A stretch of 64,000 nucleotides of DNA from contig WGMJ01000019.1 in NCBI GenBank assembly GCA_016125135.1, positions 1 to 64,000 on the forward strand, read 5' to 3'. This DNA comes from Alphaproteobacteria bacterium (GTDB lineage Bacteria; Pseudomonadota; Alphaproteobacteria; Micavibrionales; Micavibrionaceae). Under the pieces are notes generated by a model. It saw only the letters and a program-made list of their open reading frames with translations, was not told where the DNA came from and did no database searches. Each line of letters starts with the position of its first letter. Within the stretch, counting starts at the first letter, position 1. The position numbers and the translations under genes were made by a program. Shown in pieces: positions 1-8,451 of the stretch.

Positions 1-2687
1 CCGACAAACTGGGTCGCCGACATTGTGACATTATCATTACTGCCACTGCCTGTAAGAAGTTCTACGGTTGCTAGTGTGCCCGTTTGGAAATCAACCGTTG
101 TTGCGTTAGTGAGTAGAATTGTATCTGTACCCGCGCCACCAGTAATCGACTCTCCTGAAGCAAAATGACCATTGGCAAGGTTTATAGTGTCGTTACCACC
201 ACCAGCATCAATTATATCTGCACCAGAACCACCTGTAATTGTATCACCAGAACCACCCCCCGTGATTGTAAAGGCCTCTGTCTGGCCTGCGAGTGACACA
301 GTAATAGCGCCGGCAGCTGTGGCAAATGAAATGACTTCAAGGCCTGTGATGGAGCCGTCTGTTGCGCCAAGCGTGCTTAGATCAGCCGAGGTTGAGGTGA
401 GGTTGATTGTATCTGCTGCACCGCCGCCCATTGAAATAGTGCCTGTTCCGACTAATATCGTGTCCAGTTGTGCGCCAGTAAGGGTGAGGGAGTTGTTACC
501 GCCATCACCAACTAGACTTCCGGCCTCTACGTTGCTAACCGTCGGGAGAGTCGCTCCTGTGATATTAGAGTTATCTGCAAATACATTCAAGGCATCTGTA
601 CCGCCTTGCAGGTTAATCGTTGTTGTAAGGCTTACAAACTGTGTTGCTGATAGCGTTACAATGTCATTTCCTGTGCTGCCTAAAAGATGCTCGATTGTTG
701 TAAAGCTGCCTGTCTGGAAATCAACAGTTGTTGCGTTGTTCAGGTAAATTGTATCTGTACCTGCACCGCCTGTAATAGACTCGCCCGCTGCAAACTCGCC
801 ATTCAGCAGCATGAAGGCATCATTACCATTGCCGCCATCCATAATGTCGGCGCCCGTGCCACCGACAAGCGTATCATTGCCATCACCACCATTCAGGGTG
901 TCATTGCCTGCGCCACCAAAAAGCGTGTCATTGTTGCTGTCGCCATTTAGGGTGTCATTGCCACCAAAGCCGTAAAGCCAGTCATTGCCTGCGCCACCAT
1001 AGAGTATGTCGGCGGCGTTATCGTCGTCCATAAACCCAGCATCCCATTCGATAACATAGCCATGTACGTCTGAGTCGTTCCTATCATCCCAGGTGTTGGT
1101 GCCGTTATACCAGAAAGTAGCGTGCGTTTGCGGGCCCCCTGTGTTATTTGGCTGTCCGGCCCCCCAGCTAGTGTACATATTATTTGTTGATACAGCGCCG
1201 CTACTAAGCTGGATGCCGGCTTCAATACCGTCCATCCAGCGCCATTCCTGATCAACAGCTGTATCATCTGCGCCAATCCATACGCGATTCACTGTATCGG
1301 CACCATTTGTTAAGCCAAGATTATATACAAAAGTGTTTTCAGCTGCGCTTGTAATATTGACAATATGACCCGCAACGCCATTGAGCATGGCTGCGCTTGC
1401 AGCCGCTCTTGCAGCATTAAATGAAACAGCACCGCCAACATACTGGTAAAAACTATTTGTATCCTGATTATAAACAACACCAGGGTTTGCAGAGAGTATG
1501 TTTGCAATTGTTATATGTTGTGCGCCATTCCCGTATAGAATATCGTTGTCGTTTCCGCCATAAAGCGTGTCAGCGCCTTGGCCGCCCGTGATGTAATCAT
1601 CACCATCATCGCCGTAGAGTGTATCGTTGCCTTCTTCATCGTAAATTGTATCGCTGCCAGCGCCGCCGTAAACAGTGTCATTGCCGGTACGCCCCATCAG
1701 AAGATCACCACCCGCATCGCCATAGAGGATATCGTTGCCCGCATCGCCAACGAGAATATCGGCACCGTCACCACCATACAATGTATCGTTACCGGCACTA
1801 CCATTTAGCTGGTCATTACCGGCATCGCCGAACATGATATCGTCACCATCTTGCCCGATGAGTTGATCGTTACCATTGCCACCACTAACAATATCGTTAC
1901 CAGCACCAGCGGCGATATAATCATCACCATCTTGCCCCATAAGAACATCATCACCGGCTTCTCCATTCAACGTATCATCGCCGATGCCGCCGTAAATAAT
2001 ATCATTACCATCACCACCAAAGAGGCGGTCATCACCTGCGCCACCATATATGCGGTCATTACCGCCTTCGCCGCGAATGGTATCATGATCAGCGTCGCCT
2101 GAGAGCATATCATCGCCATCACCACCAAAGAGGCGGTCGTCACCTGCGCCACCGAATATCACATCGTTACCCGCGTTACCACGGATAGTGTCGATGCCAC
2201 CCTGTCCATCAATGATATCAGTGCCTGCGCCGCCATTCAGCGTATTATTGATTGCTGTGCCGGTTAAAGTGGCGGGGCCGTAATCGGCAAGTGTAGGTTC
2301 TGCTGTCCCATAAATTTCTTCTATTGTCGGAGGTGCTGGGGGCGGAGCGGGTGGTGGCGGCGTTGGGTCAATTGTGGCGGCTTGGCCTTCAACAATTGTT
2401 GTATCGTCAACAGCATTCGTTACATCCGTCCCGTTGATTGTAACCTCGTGAATGGTTACAACACGACCGCCTTCGCCGGTACCATCGTTTGCAAAACGCA
2501 AACGCAAGCTCGATGGAACAAAGGCGCCGGCATATTCGAATGAGAAAGTATAAACGCCGGTGCCAGAGCCTGTATGGTCATCCACCAGAACCCCTGTAAC
2601 TGTGTTACCTTCGACTTCCAAATTGAGGGTAGGCGCGAATACTGCGAAGTTCGCACTCACCTCAAACTGTATAACCGCGAAGGCCAT
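1..2687 (-). CDS. RTX calcium-binding adhesin with internal C-type-lectin-like domain (3' end outside window)
   Basis: The minus strand reads open from an ATG at 2687 to the window edge, about 895 codons, and is incomplete at the C-terminus. Order: residues 1-105 form a beta-rich domain whose segment LRLRFANDGTGEGG followed by an IHEVTINGTDV stretch resembles calcium-dependent xylan-binding modules (CBM60-like, inference). A proline-rich linker (TPPPPAPPPAPP) follows, then a long block of GGxGxDxxx nonapeptides (about 2260-1520), then a C-type-lectin-like domain (about 1485-1030, with AENTFVYNLG, WIGADD, EWRWMDG, WDDRN, YVIEWD), then more RTX repeats (1030-800). After that come modules carrying GESITGGAGTDTI and TTVDFQTG, present twice about 600 bp apart. 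RTX repeats bind calcium after type I secretion; no N-terminal signal peptide is seen, as expected. Likely role: secreted or surface adhesin. It lies 173 bp downstream of the pilus operon behind a terminator, so is probably transcribed separately. Confidence 0.9.
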   Translation of the reverse strand, partial: MAFAVIQFEVSANFAVFAPTLNLEVEGNTVTGVLVDDHTGSGTGVYTFSFEYAGAFVPSSLRLRFANDGTGEGGRVVTIHEVTINGTDVTNAVDDTTIVEGQAATIDPTPPPPAPPPAPPTIEEIYGTAEPTLADYGPATLTGTAINNTLNGGAGTDIIDGQGGIDTIRGNAGNDVIFGGAGDDRLFGGDGDDMLSGDADHDTIRGEGGNDRIYGGAGDDRLFGGDGNDIIYGGIGDDTLNGEAGDDVLMGQDGDDYIAAGAGNDIVSGGNGNDQLIGQDGDDIMFGDAGNDQLNGSAGNDTLYGGDGADILVGDAGNDILYGDAGGDLLMGRTGNDTVYGGAGSDTIYDEEGNDTLYGDDGDDYITGGQGADTLYGGNDNDILYGNGAQHITIANILSANPGVVYNQDTNSFYQYVGGAVSFNAARAAASAAMLNGVAGHIVNITSAAENTFVYNLGLTNGADTVNRVWIGADDTAVDQEWRWMDGIEAGIQLSSGAVSTNNMYTSWGAGQPNNTGGPQTHATFWYNGTNTWDDRNDSDVHGYVIEWDAGFMDDDNAADILYGGAGNDWLYGFGGNDTLNGDSNNDTLFGGAGNDTLNGGDGNDTLVGGTGADIMDGGNGNDAFMLLNGEFAAGESITGGAGTDTIYLNNATTVDFQTGSFTTIEHLLGSTGNDIVTLSATQFVSLTTTINLQGGTDALNVFADNSNITGATLPTVSNVEAGSLVGDGGNNSLTLTGAQLDTILVGTGTISMGGGAADTINLTSTSADLSTLGATDGSITGLEVISFATAAGAITVSLAGQTEAFTITGGGSGDTITGGSGADIIDAGGGNDTINLANGHFASGESITGGAGTDTILLTNATTVDFQTGTLATVELLTGSGSNDNVTMSATQFV

Positions 2688-2825
2688 TAGGGGGGACGTC
2701 CTTATTGCGTCCTGTTACAATTTTATCAGCAAAATGGATAAGGAATCATTAAGGTGCGCCAAGTGTTAACATATTCAGCTAAAAGGGTTTTTCCAGCTAC
2801 TCTACAAAACGTGAAAAATTTAATT

Positions 2826-2848
2826 AAAAGCCAATTTAATAGGCTTTT
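2826..2848 (-). terminator. Intrinsic terminator after the pilus operon
   Basis: A 7-bp stem AAAAGCC/GGCTTTT lies just beyond the stop codon of the lipoprotein gene. Read on the minus strand it is followed by a T-rich stretch. It would end the chaperone-usher operon transcript before the RTX gene. The stem is bordered by A and T on both sides, so it could act in both directions. Confidence 0.6.
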
Positions 2849-2860
2849 TGAGTGAAGCGG

Positions 2861-3799
2861 TTAGCGTTTTAGATCCACAATTGTGCGGTAATTTTTACTT
2901 GTGGTCCCCGGCGGAAGGGTCATTTTGCTAACAAGCTCAACGGGTTCAGTAAAGCTGAGTGTTATTGTTGAATCCGGAGAAATTAACAGGTCTTTAACAT
3001 TTGTAGAAGCAACCGCGGTTTTATTTATATTCGCCGGTGTGCCATGCGCGCCTTGCACCAAAAGGCTTGTGCTATCTTTTAGTTTAATATCAAACGCAGG
3101 TGCATCTTTTGTTTCTAGTACGATACGCAACTCATTATTCAGGCGATCTGTTGCGCGTATACCCAGTAACTCACTTGGAGAACCAACAGAGCTATTATTT
3201 GCTTGCTTTACGCCCTTAGGACGAGAGGGTGGGTTGGGCGTTGACGCGGCCTTGGTTAGTGGTGTTTGCGCCTCTAAAGCTTCGGCATCAATTGGCGCTA
3301 TACCGGCGGCTGGCCCGATAGAATTTAGCCCGCCGGCATCAGCGCCCACCATGCCGTTAAGTCTTTGTACAAGGCCCTTCACATCGCCCTGTAAAGCTAG
3401 CTGCGTATTGATAACGGGTAGAATTTTATTCAGGTCATCCCGCAATGTTTGAACATTATTTTCAAGACGTTGAAAACGCTTACCATCATCAAAGACGGGA
3501 TAATTGAAAAGTTTATCGCTTCTCAAACCTGCGGGGGGCGCTAACTTGGATGAGACAGCTTCATCTTCATCACCGATGCGCGGTGCAAGATCCACAGGAC
3601 CATCATCTATGTTCCCGGCGCTTGGTTGAATATTTTGCGAGAGAAATTCTGCTGAATCGAAAACGCCTCCGGAATCCGCAACATCTTGCGGGGAGGAATT
3701 TTGGCTAAAATTCAAATTTTCACAAGCACTTAGAAGAAAAATACTTGCAAGACATAGCCGTAGCCAAGGGCTGAGCTTCTGATGGATATACAGAATCAT
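2861..3799 (-). CDS. Lipoprotein of the chaperone-usher pilus operon, AMIN-like C-terminus
   Basis: 312 residues. The N-terminus has a hydrophobic segment ending in the lipobox LLSAC (Cys near residue 26), so it should be lipidated and membrane anchored. Residues about 30-210 are low complexity (Ser/Pro/Asp/Ala-rich) with a possible short helical stretch (RFQRLENNVQTLRDDLNKI). The last 95 residues (LNNELRIVLETKD... to YRTIVDLKR) are beta-rich and resemble AMIN-type envelope domains, an inference from pattern only. It follows the usher by 77 bp on the same strand and is the last gene before a terminator, so it is probably an accessory pilus or cell-wall anchoring factor. No precise family recognised. 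Confidence 0.8.
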   Translation of the reverse strand: MILYIHQKLSPWLRLCLASIFLLSACENLNFSQNSSPQDVADSGGVFDSAEFLSQNIQPSAGNIDDGPVDLAPRIGDEDEAVSSKLAPPAGLRSDKLFNYPVFDDGKRFQRLENNVQTLRDDLNKILPVINTQLALQGDVKGLVQRLNGMVGADAGGLNSIGPAAGIAPIDAEALEAQTPLTKAASTPNPPSRPKGVKQANNSSVGSPSELLGIRATDRLNNELRIVLETKDAPAFDIKLKDSTSLLVQGAHGTPANINKTAVASTNVKDLLISPDSTITLSFTEPVELVSKMTLPPGTTSKNYRTIVDLKR

Positions 3800-3876
3800 C
3801 CAGATATAATTGTATGTGAAAAAAGGCGAGATATAAACTTTTTGAAATCAAAAAGTTAACAAAAAATTAACCAAAG

Positions 3877-6702
3877 TTAATATATCGAAGGCAGGACCCG
3901 AATGAGGCTTTCTTCCGTCTGCTTCAGAAGCGTGAAGAGGTCATCGCGCTGAAGATCAGATTCTGTAAAAGAAATACCAACTAGATCGAGATTGTTAGGT
4001 GTAATCGCAACAGTTTTTTCAAAGTAGCCAAGGCCCTCTACAGGGCGTGTCTGCAGCTTGTATTGGCCTGGCATTAAAAACTCGAGGCTAAAATAGCCGT
4101 CATAGCCAGATGTTGTTTTTTTAACGACCTTGCCTGTGGAGAGGTCAATCGCGCTGATCTCAAGATCGGCAATGGATTGCTGGGTGAAGGGGTTCACGAT
4201 TGTGCCCTCTACAGCGCCTGTATCAACAACAGGGAAACTGATTCGTTGGGGAACACCGGGGCGAGGCCTTACTTCATAGCCCTCTACAGCAGGACGCTGA
4301 TACGGATCTTCCAGACTGCCTGCCAGAAGCTCTGTTGGCACAACGCCGCGTGTAGGCTGGATAGACAAAATATCACCATCACTATCACTTAAATCACGGA
4401 TGCGCGATGGCCCGATAGACATGGCAGCGTTTTCTATTGGCTCGTCATCTTCGTCATAAATGCCGTTATAGTTCTTGTCATGGTAAACATTTGCAGCTAC
4501 CGAGCCAGCCTGCAACAGTGGCTTGCTGTTGAAAATATATTCATCGTTTTTGCCATAGGGACCAAAGGATGTGCTGAGGCGCAGGAACGCACTGAAGCCA
4601 TGTTCGGATGACCATTGTGTATCCACACCTACGATAGATGTATCAAGATCTTTTGAGATAGTAACACCGAGGCGCTTCTCCTGATCTTCAAAATCATAGT
4701 CAGCACGAAGCACTGAAAGAAGGTCATTCTTTTTATGACGAAGTTCCGAGAAGGCGGTTTTAAACTCCGTCTCGGGCCGGATATCATAGTTAAACCCGTT
4801 CCGCATGCGGAGGTAAGGCGTAAAGCGCGTCAGGTTTGAAATCTGGCCAGTGACAAAAGTATCTGCATCGGTTGATTTTGTGATTGTTATGTTGTTTGTG
4901 AGCCTGTTTGATTCACGCGTGATTGACTGCCTGAAGTTTGTTAGCCAGCGGTCGGTATTGCCTTCAAACTCTGTGTACTTGGTCCTCAGATTCAGCCCGA
5001 GTGTTCCAAAGTCTGATGTAAAGTTACGGCGCACTTGAAGTTCAGCTTCTCTATCTTTTTGATTTACGATACCGGCTTCCGTACTTTCAAAGTCTTTGAA
5101 CATAGAAAGCTGGAAGTTTAATTTGAAGTTCATCAGCGATGTCAGAGTTTTGAGATAAGCTGCTGAGCCACCATTTAGCTGCTTGTAACCCTCAAGACGT
5201 GTCAGGGCGTTCAGCGCGGACACATCAACACCTGCTGAAACATATTTGTTTGAAACATCTTCTCCGCCTATGCGTGTAGGAACAACACTGACGGCACCAA
5301 AGGCAGAAAGATTTTGCGTTATGCCATGTGCGATCTCGCCATTCATTGTCAGGCCTTTTGGTTGCGGCTCGTTCTCTTCATCAATCTCGAAAAGTTCGCT
5401 TTCTGACCTCAGAGCAGAGAAGTTGTAAAGTGTTTTACCTTCCTGAACGATACTCCGGTTGATAAGAAAGCTTTTATCGACTTCTTTCGTTTCCCCCTGC
5501 GGGCCGTAGAAAATAAGCTCGATATCATTTTCTCCGTAGAATAGGTCCAGACCTTCGTAGCGGTAAAGACCGTCAGCGCCAACCACGCCAGTATCTATCA
5601 GTTCCTGATTACGGTAGAGTTCGACCTCGTAGCCGGGAATTCCTGGCTCTTCGATGCTGATCGGCGCAACAGAAAGTACCTGGAATTTTTTGTTGTTGGT
5701 AAAGGTAAACCCTTTTCCTGTAAGGGTGCGGCCAATCAGTTCGCGGTTACGCTGGCTTACATCACCGAGTTCAACACGCTCAAGGTCAAAGGGAAGGGCG
5801 CCTTTGTGAATATTTTCGCGTGTCAGGCGGAAGCGTAAATTATCAGGCGCATCAAACTGGCCATCTTCATGGCGCAATGTCGCCGAATAATCGGCACTGG
5901 CCCAAAGCAGGTCCTGCACACCGGAAACGGCAAGGCTTCCTTCAAGCGTATTATCAACCGCATCGTAGCCTGCACGTGTGCTTATGTCGATTGTTGGTAA
6001 AGAGAAGGCTTTATAAGGGGTCGCAATAAAGGGGAGGACCTTGGTGTCATCGTAACCGCCGTTACGGCCCATCATTTTTTTGCGCAAGCGGCGCTGCGCT
6101 TCTATAACCTGAAACGGAAGCTGATTTACGGTTTTGATACGAAGTGATAAGCCGCTTGTTTCTACTTCACCTTTGAAATCCCAAACTTCTTCAAGGGCTT
6201 TCAGGTTTACAAGCGTCTGATCGCCAACGGTTACGTGTAACGGGTAGGTTACAGGGCGCTCAACGCCGTTCTTTGCGATTGTGCCACTGGCAAAATCAAT
6301 CTCGTATCGCTTTGTTTCATTTAGCACATAACCCGAGAGTCTTTCAGCATTACTTGCAGGGTCGATATAGATTTTGAAGAGCTGTGCTAACTCTGGAATT
6401 GAAAAATAATATTCGTTGTTGTCGCTATAGGCTGCGACACCTTTCGAGACGAGCGTGCTATCGACATTGACAGCAAGAACAAGCTCTTCTGGTTCAAGAT
6501 CGCTATACATGTTTTCGACGGTTTGTAGGGGATCAGATTCTGCGGAGGCTTCCTGCACCTGTAACGGCGGAAAAGAATCCTGTATTTGCGCAAGCGCAGG
6601 TTCTGCGCCCACGCTGAAGCCAAGCGCAAGCACACTTAGAGTCGTTAAAAAATGTATATGCCGTATCAAAACTGGCAATCCAAGTACGTTGTAAGCGACC
6701 AC
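3877..6702 (-). CDS. Fimbrial outer membrane usher with C-terminal carboxypeptidase-regulatory-like domain
   Basis: 941 residues. A signal peptide ends near EPALA/QIQ (about residue 39). The N-terminal domain (EELVLAVNVDS..., Y-S-D-N-N-E-Y-Y) is followed by a long beta-barrel region (residues about 200-720) with a plug-like segment (GYEVELYRNQELIDTG, LDLFYGENDIELIFYGPQGE), the pattern of chaperone-usher ushers, closest in style to the alpha (CS1/TcfC-like) class. Near residue 745 there is an Asp/Asn calcium-loop-like motif (YHDKNYNGIYDEDDEP) and residues about 840-900 form a carboxypeptidase-regulatory-like beta domain (GAVEGTIVNPFTQQ, DGYFSLEFLMPGQY). It would translocate the DUF4402 pilin through the outer membrane. 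The start is uncertain: the GTG at 6702 has no clear ribosome binding site and lies in a hairpin. Confidence 0.88.
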   Translation of the reverse strand: MVAYNVLGLPVLIRHIHFLTTLSVLALGFSVGAEPALAQIQDSFPPLQVQEASAESDPLQTVENMYSDLEPEELVLAVNVDSTLVSKGVAAYSDNNEYYFSIPELAQLFKIYIDPASNAERLSGYVLNETKRYEIDFASGTIAKNGVERPVTYPLHVTVGDQTLVNLKALEEVWDFKGEVETSGLSLRIKTVNQLPFQVIEAQRRLRKKMMGRNGGYDDTKVLPFIATPYKAFSLPTIDISTRAGYDAVDNTLEGSLAVSGVQDLLWASADYSATLRHEDGQFDAPDNLRFRLTRENIHKGALPFDLERVELGDVSQRNRELIGRTLTGKGFTFTNNKKFQVLSVAPISIEEPGIPGYEVELYRNQELIDTGVVGADGLYRYEGLDLFYGENDIELIFYGPQGETKEVDKSFLINRSIVQEGKTLYNFSALRSESELFEIDEENEPQPKGLTMNGEIAHGITQNLSAFGAVSVVPTRIGGEDVSNKYVSAGVDVSALNALTRLEGYKQLNGGSAAYLKTLTSLMNFKLNFQLSMFKDFESTEAGIVNQKDREAELQVRRNFTSDFGTLGLNLRTKYTEFEGNTDRWLTNFRQSITRESNRLTNNITITKSTDADTFVTGQISNLTRFTPYLRMRNGFNYDIRPETEFKTAFSELRHKKNDLLSVLRADYDFEDQEKRLGVTISKDLDTSIVGVDTQWSSEHGFSAFLRLSTSFGPYGKNDEYIFNSKPLLQAGSVAANVYHDKNYNGIYDEDDEPIENAAMSIGPSRIRDLSDSDGDILSIQPTRGVVPTELLAGSLEDPYQRPAVEGYEVRPRPGVPQRISFPVVDTGAVEGTIVNPFTQQSIADLEISAIDLSTGKVVKKTTSGYDGYFSLEFLMPGQYKLQTRPVEGLGYFEKTVAITPNNLDLVGISFTESDLQRDDLFTLLKQTEESLIRVLPSIY

Positions 6703-6714
6703 ACGGACGTGTGG
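6699..6714 (-). promoter_or_regulatory. Hairpin covering the usher start codon
   Basis: A perfect 7-bp inverted repeat, CCACACG/CGTGTGG with a 2-base loop, overlaps the GTG proposed as usher start. Such a structure could reduce usher translation relative to chaperone, or it could mean that the true start is a few codons downstream. Visible in sequence; its role is inference. Confidence 0.35.
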
Positions 6715-6750
6715 CCGAAGGAAAGGAGGGACTACGAATATAGTCCTTAA

Positions 6751-7578
6751 TTAATTGTATACTGTGGCTGTTTGTTCTGACAATAACTTATTGTCTTCTT
6801 TGCCGTCCTCGTAAAAGCGCGCTTTTACGGTCTGGCAGGCAGGGCGCCCCTGTATTTTAGGTATGCGTAGCACCTGGCTACGTACCGTCTGGTCGGTATA
6901 AAAGCCCATACCTTTAATGCTTTTAAGCGGGTAAGAAGCAGCGCTATTCGCGTTGCAAATCAGTTCAGTACGCAGATAGAGGCCGCGATTACCTTCGCGG
7001 GTAAGGCTGTATGTAAATAATATATCGTTTCCATCGCTTTTTGCCTCAACAGAATTAACCGTGATTTTGTAGCTTAGATCGCCCTTGCGAACGAATATGG
7101 GAATCGTTGCGCCGGGCTTCGGGATAAGCGTAACGCCACGTTTTTGATTTTCCTCAAGGGTATTTCCGAGGTTTTCTGTATCAATGAAAAGATGGTTTCT
7201 GTATTCACCATCTGGCAAATCAGCAGGGAGGCGCAACATGATGCGGAGTTGCTGTGAGCCGTTGGGGGGAATCGTAAAACGGCGCGGGGCGAACTTGATC
7301 ATATTGGAAACATCATACGGGTCGTTCTCGTAACCAGCCTTGCTTTTATCTGGTTCCAACGAGCCATCAGGCATCATCTTCATTGGGCGCCAGCCCACGC
7401 GATAAGTCTCAGCCTTCTCTGATTTATTAATGATAACAATATCTTCTGCGCGTTTCTTCCCTTCGAAGATGATCCGTTTGGCGGTCAAGCGTAAGGCGAA
7501 ACTTTCAGACACGGAGGCGAACAAAAAAAGAACGGCGATTACCAAAATCGCCGCTCCTTTAACAAATGGTTTTTTCAT
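6751..7578 (-). CDS. Periplasmic pilus chaperone (PapD-like fold)
   Basis: About 275 residues from the ATG at 7578. A GTG at 7599 would add 7 residues but puts extra residues before the signal peptide. Signal peptide: MKKPFVKG then a hydrophobic core ending in SESFA/LRL. The mature N-terminus has the strand pattern of pilus chaperones (LRLTAKRIIFEGKKR, IVIINKSEKAETYRVGW) and a central conserved block (KFAPRRFTIPPNGSQQLRIM). It would donate a beta strand to DUF4402 pilin subunits in the periplasm and deliver them to the usher encoded 48 bp downstream. Longer than the classical 230-residue chaperones, as is common for alphaproteobacterial members. Confidence 0.88.
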   Translation of the reverse strand: MKKPFVKGAAILVIAVLFLFASVSESFALRLTAKRIIFEGKKRAEDIVIINKSEKAETYRVGWRPMKMMPDGSLEPDKSKAGYENDPYDVSNMIKFAPRRFTIPPNGSQQLRIMLRLPADLPDGEYRNHLFIDTENLGNTLEENQKRGVTLIPKPGATIPIFVRKGDLSYKITVNSVEAKSDGNDILFTYSLTREGNRGLYLRTELICNANSAASYPLKSIKGMGFYTDQTVRSQVLRIPKIQGRPACQTVKARFYEDGKEDNKLLSEQTATVYN

Positions 7579-7645
7579 TTTTTCAGGAGCCTTTAACACA
7601 GTAAAAACAATATAGTACTGTTAGCTCGCTAAAAAAAGCGGAAAA

Positions 7646-8170
7646 TTACTGGTAGTTTGCAATAACGCTGAACGTTCCAGTGTATGTTCCGGCTGGCTCA
7701 GTACCAGCAACGATCAATGTACCGCCGAAAGGCACCGCGAGTGTACCAGCAGCTGTAAGCGTTACAACTTCCTGTGTACCCCCTGCGTTTGTGCGAAGGT
7801 TAAAGGCGTTAACAGTCATCGTGTTACCACCACCATCGTTCACAGTTGCAGCGGCTGTAATGGTCAAGTCAATTGGAAGACCAGAAGCACCTGTTACGAG
7901 AACGCTACCAGACTGCTCGAGACCAGCACCTGTAATGGCTGTAACACCACCGGTCACTGATCGGCCACTGGCTGTATCAAGAACAACAGTACCAGCTGCT
8001 GAGTGCGTAATTGTACCGAAGTGCAGCGGAGCTGTACCGGAAACAATAACAGGGTCAATAACAATAGCAGAAGCAGACGCAGTACCTGTAAAGGCCGCCG
8101 CATCCTGAACTGGGAGACATGATAACGATACCAATGCCGTTCCCATAAAGAGCATTTTCTTAATAGACAT
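7646..8170 (-). CDS. DUF4402-type pilin subunit
   Basis: 174 residues, Ala/Thr/Gly/Val-rich. Signal peptide ending AAA/FTG (about residue 26). The mature part has the DUF4402 pattern: IDPVIVSGTAPLHFGTI near the N-terminus, a central block of short beta strands, and a C-terminal TYTGTFSVIANYQ. It is the first gene of the minus-strand operon pilin-chaperone-usher-lipoprotein, the usual place of a major subunit, with an AAGGA ribosome binding site 9 bases before ATG. Expected to polymerise on the cell surface. No adhesin tip subunit was found in the operon, so this may be a single-subunit fibre; the RTX protein downstream could be a separate adhesin. Confidence 0.85.
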   Translation of the reverse strand: MSIKKMLFMGTALVSLSCLPVQDAAAFTGTASASAIVIDPVIVSGTAPLHFGTITHSAAGTVVLDTASGRSVTGGVTAITGAGLEQSGSVLVTGASGLPIDLTITAAATVNDGGGNTMTVNAFNLRTNAGGTQEVVTLTAAGTLAVPFGGTLIVAGTEPAGTYTGTFSVIANYQ

Positions 8171-8451
8171 TTGAAGGATTCCTTTTTTCTAGAACAGGGG
8201 TTAACGAAAATGTACACATCCTGCATACATCCATACACAGAATACTATAGGGCGGATTAAAAAAAAATTAATTTTTATTTTTGATAAAATGTTTACGGTG
8301 TAGATAGACAAAAAACGATTCCATAATAAAAATTATCTTCGTTTTAATTCATTATTAATCTTTCTTTTGATATTCACTCGGGAGAGAATAGTCATATATT
8401 TTTTTATCACGGTATAAAAAGAGAACACTCACAGGAGAGAGTAGACATTAT
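8171..8451. promoter_or_regulatory. AT-rich divergent intergenic region
   Basis: 281 bp between the divergent pilin and TPR-sulfotransferase genes; it must hold both promoters. It is strongly AT-rich with an A/T tract near 8260-8280. The sulfotransferase side ends with an AGGAGAGAG ribosome binding site. I could not fix convincing -35/-10 pairs on either strand. Confidence 0.4.

Noticed and set aside
172-747. Open frame of 191 residues on the plus strand, Val/Pro/Ser-rich
   Set aside because: It is the antisense of the RTX gene on the minus strand; the composition reflects Gly/Asp repeat codons read backwards.
2901-3452. 183-residue plus-strand frame over the lipoprotein gene
   Set aside because: Opposite strand has a signal peptide, lipobox and operon context; this frame has none of these.
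7680-8108. 142-residue plus-strand frame over the pilin gene
   Set aside because: Shadow of the DUF4402 pilin, no ribosome site and no recognisable domain.
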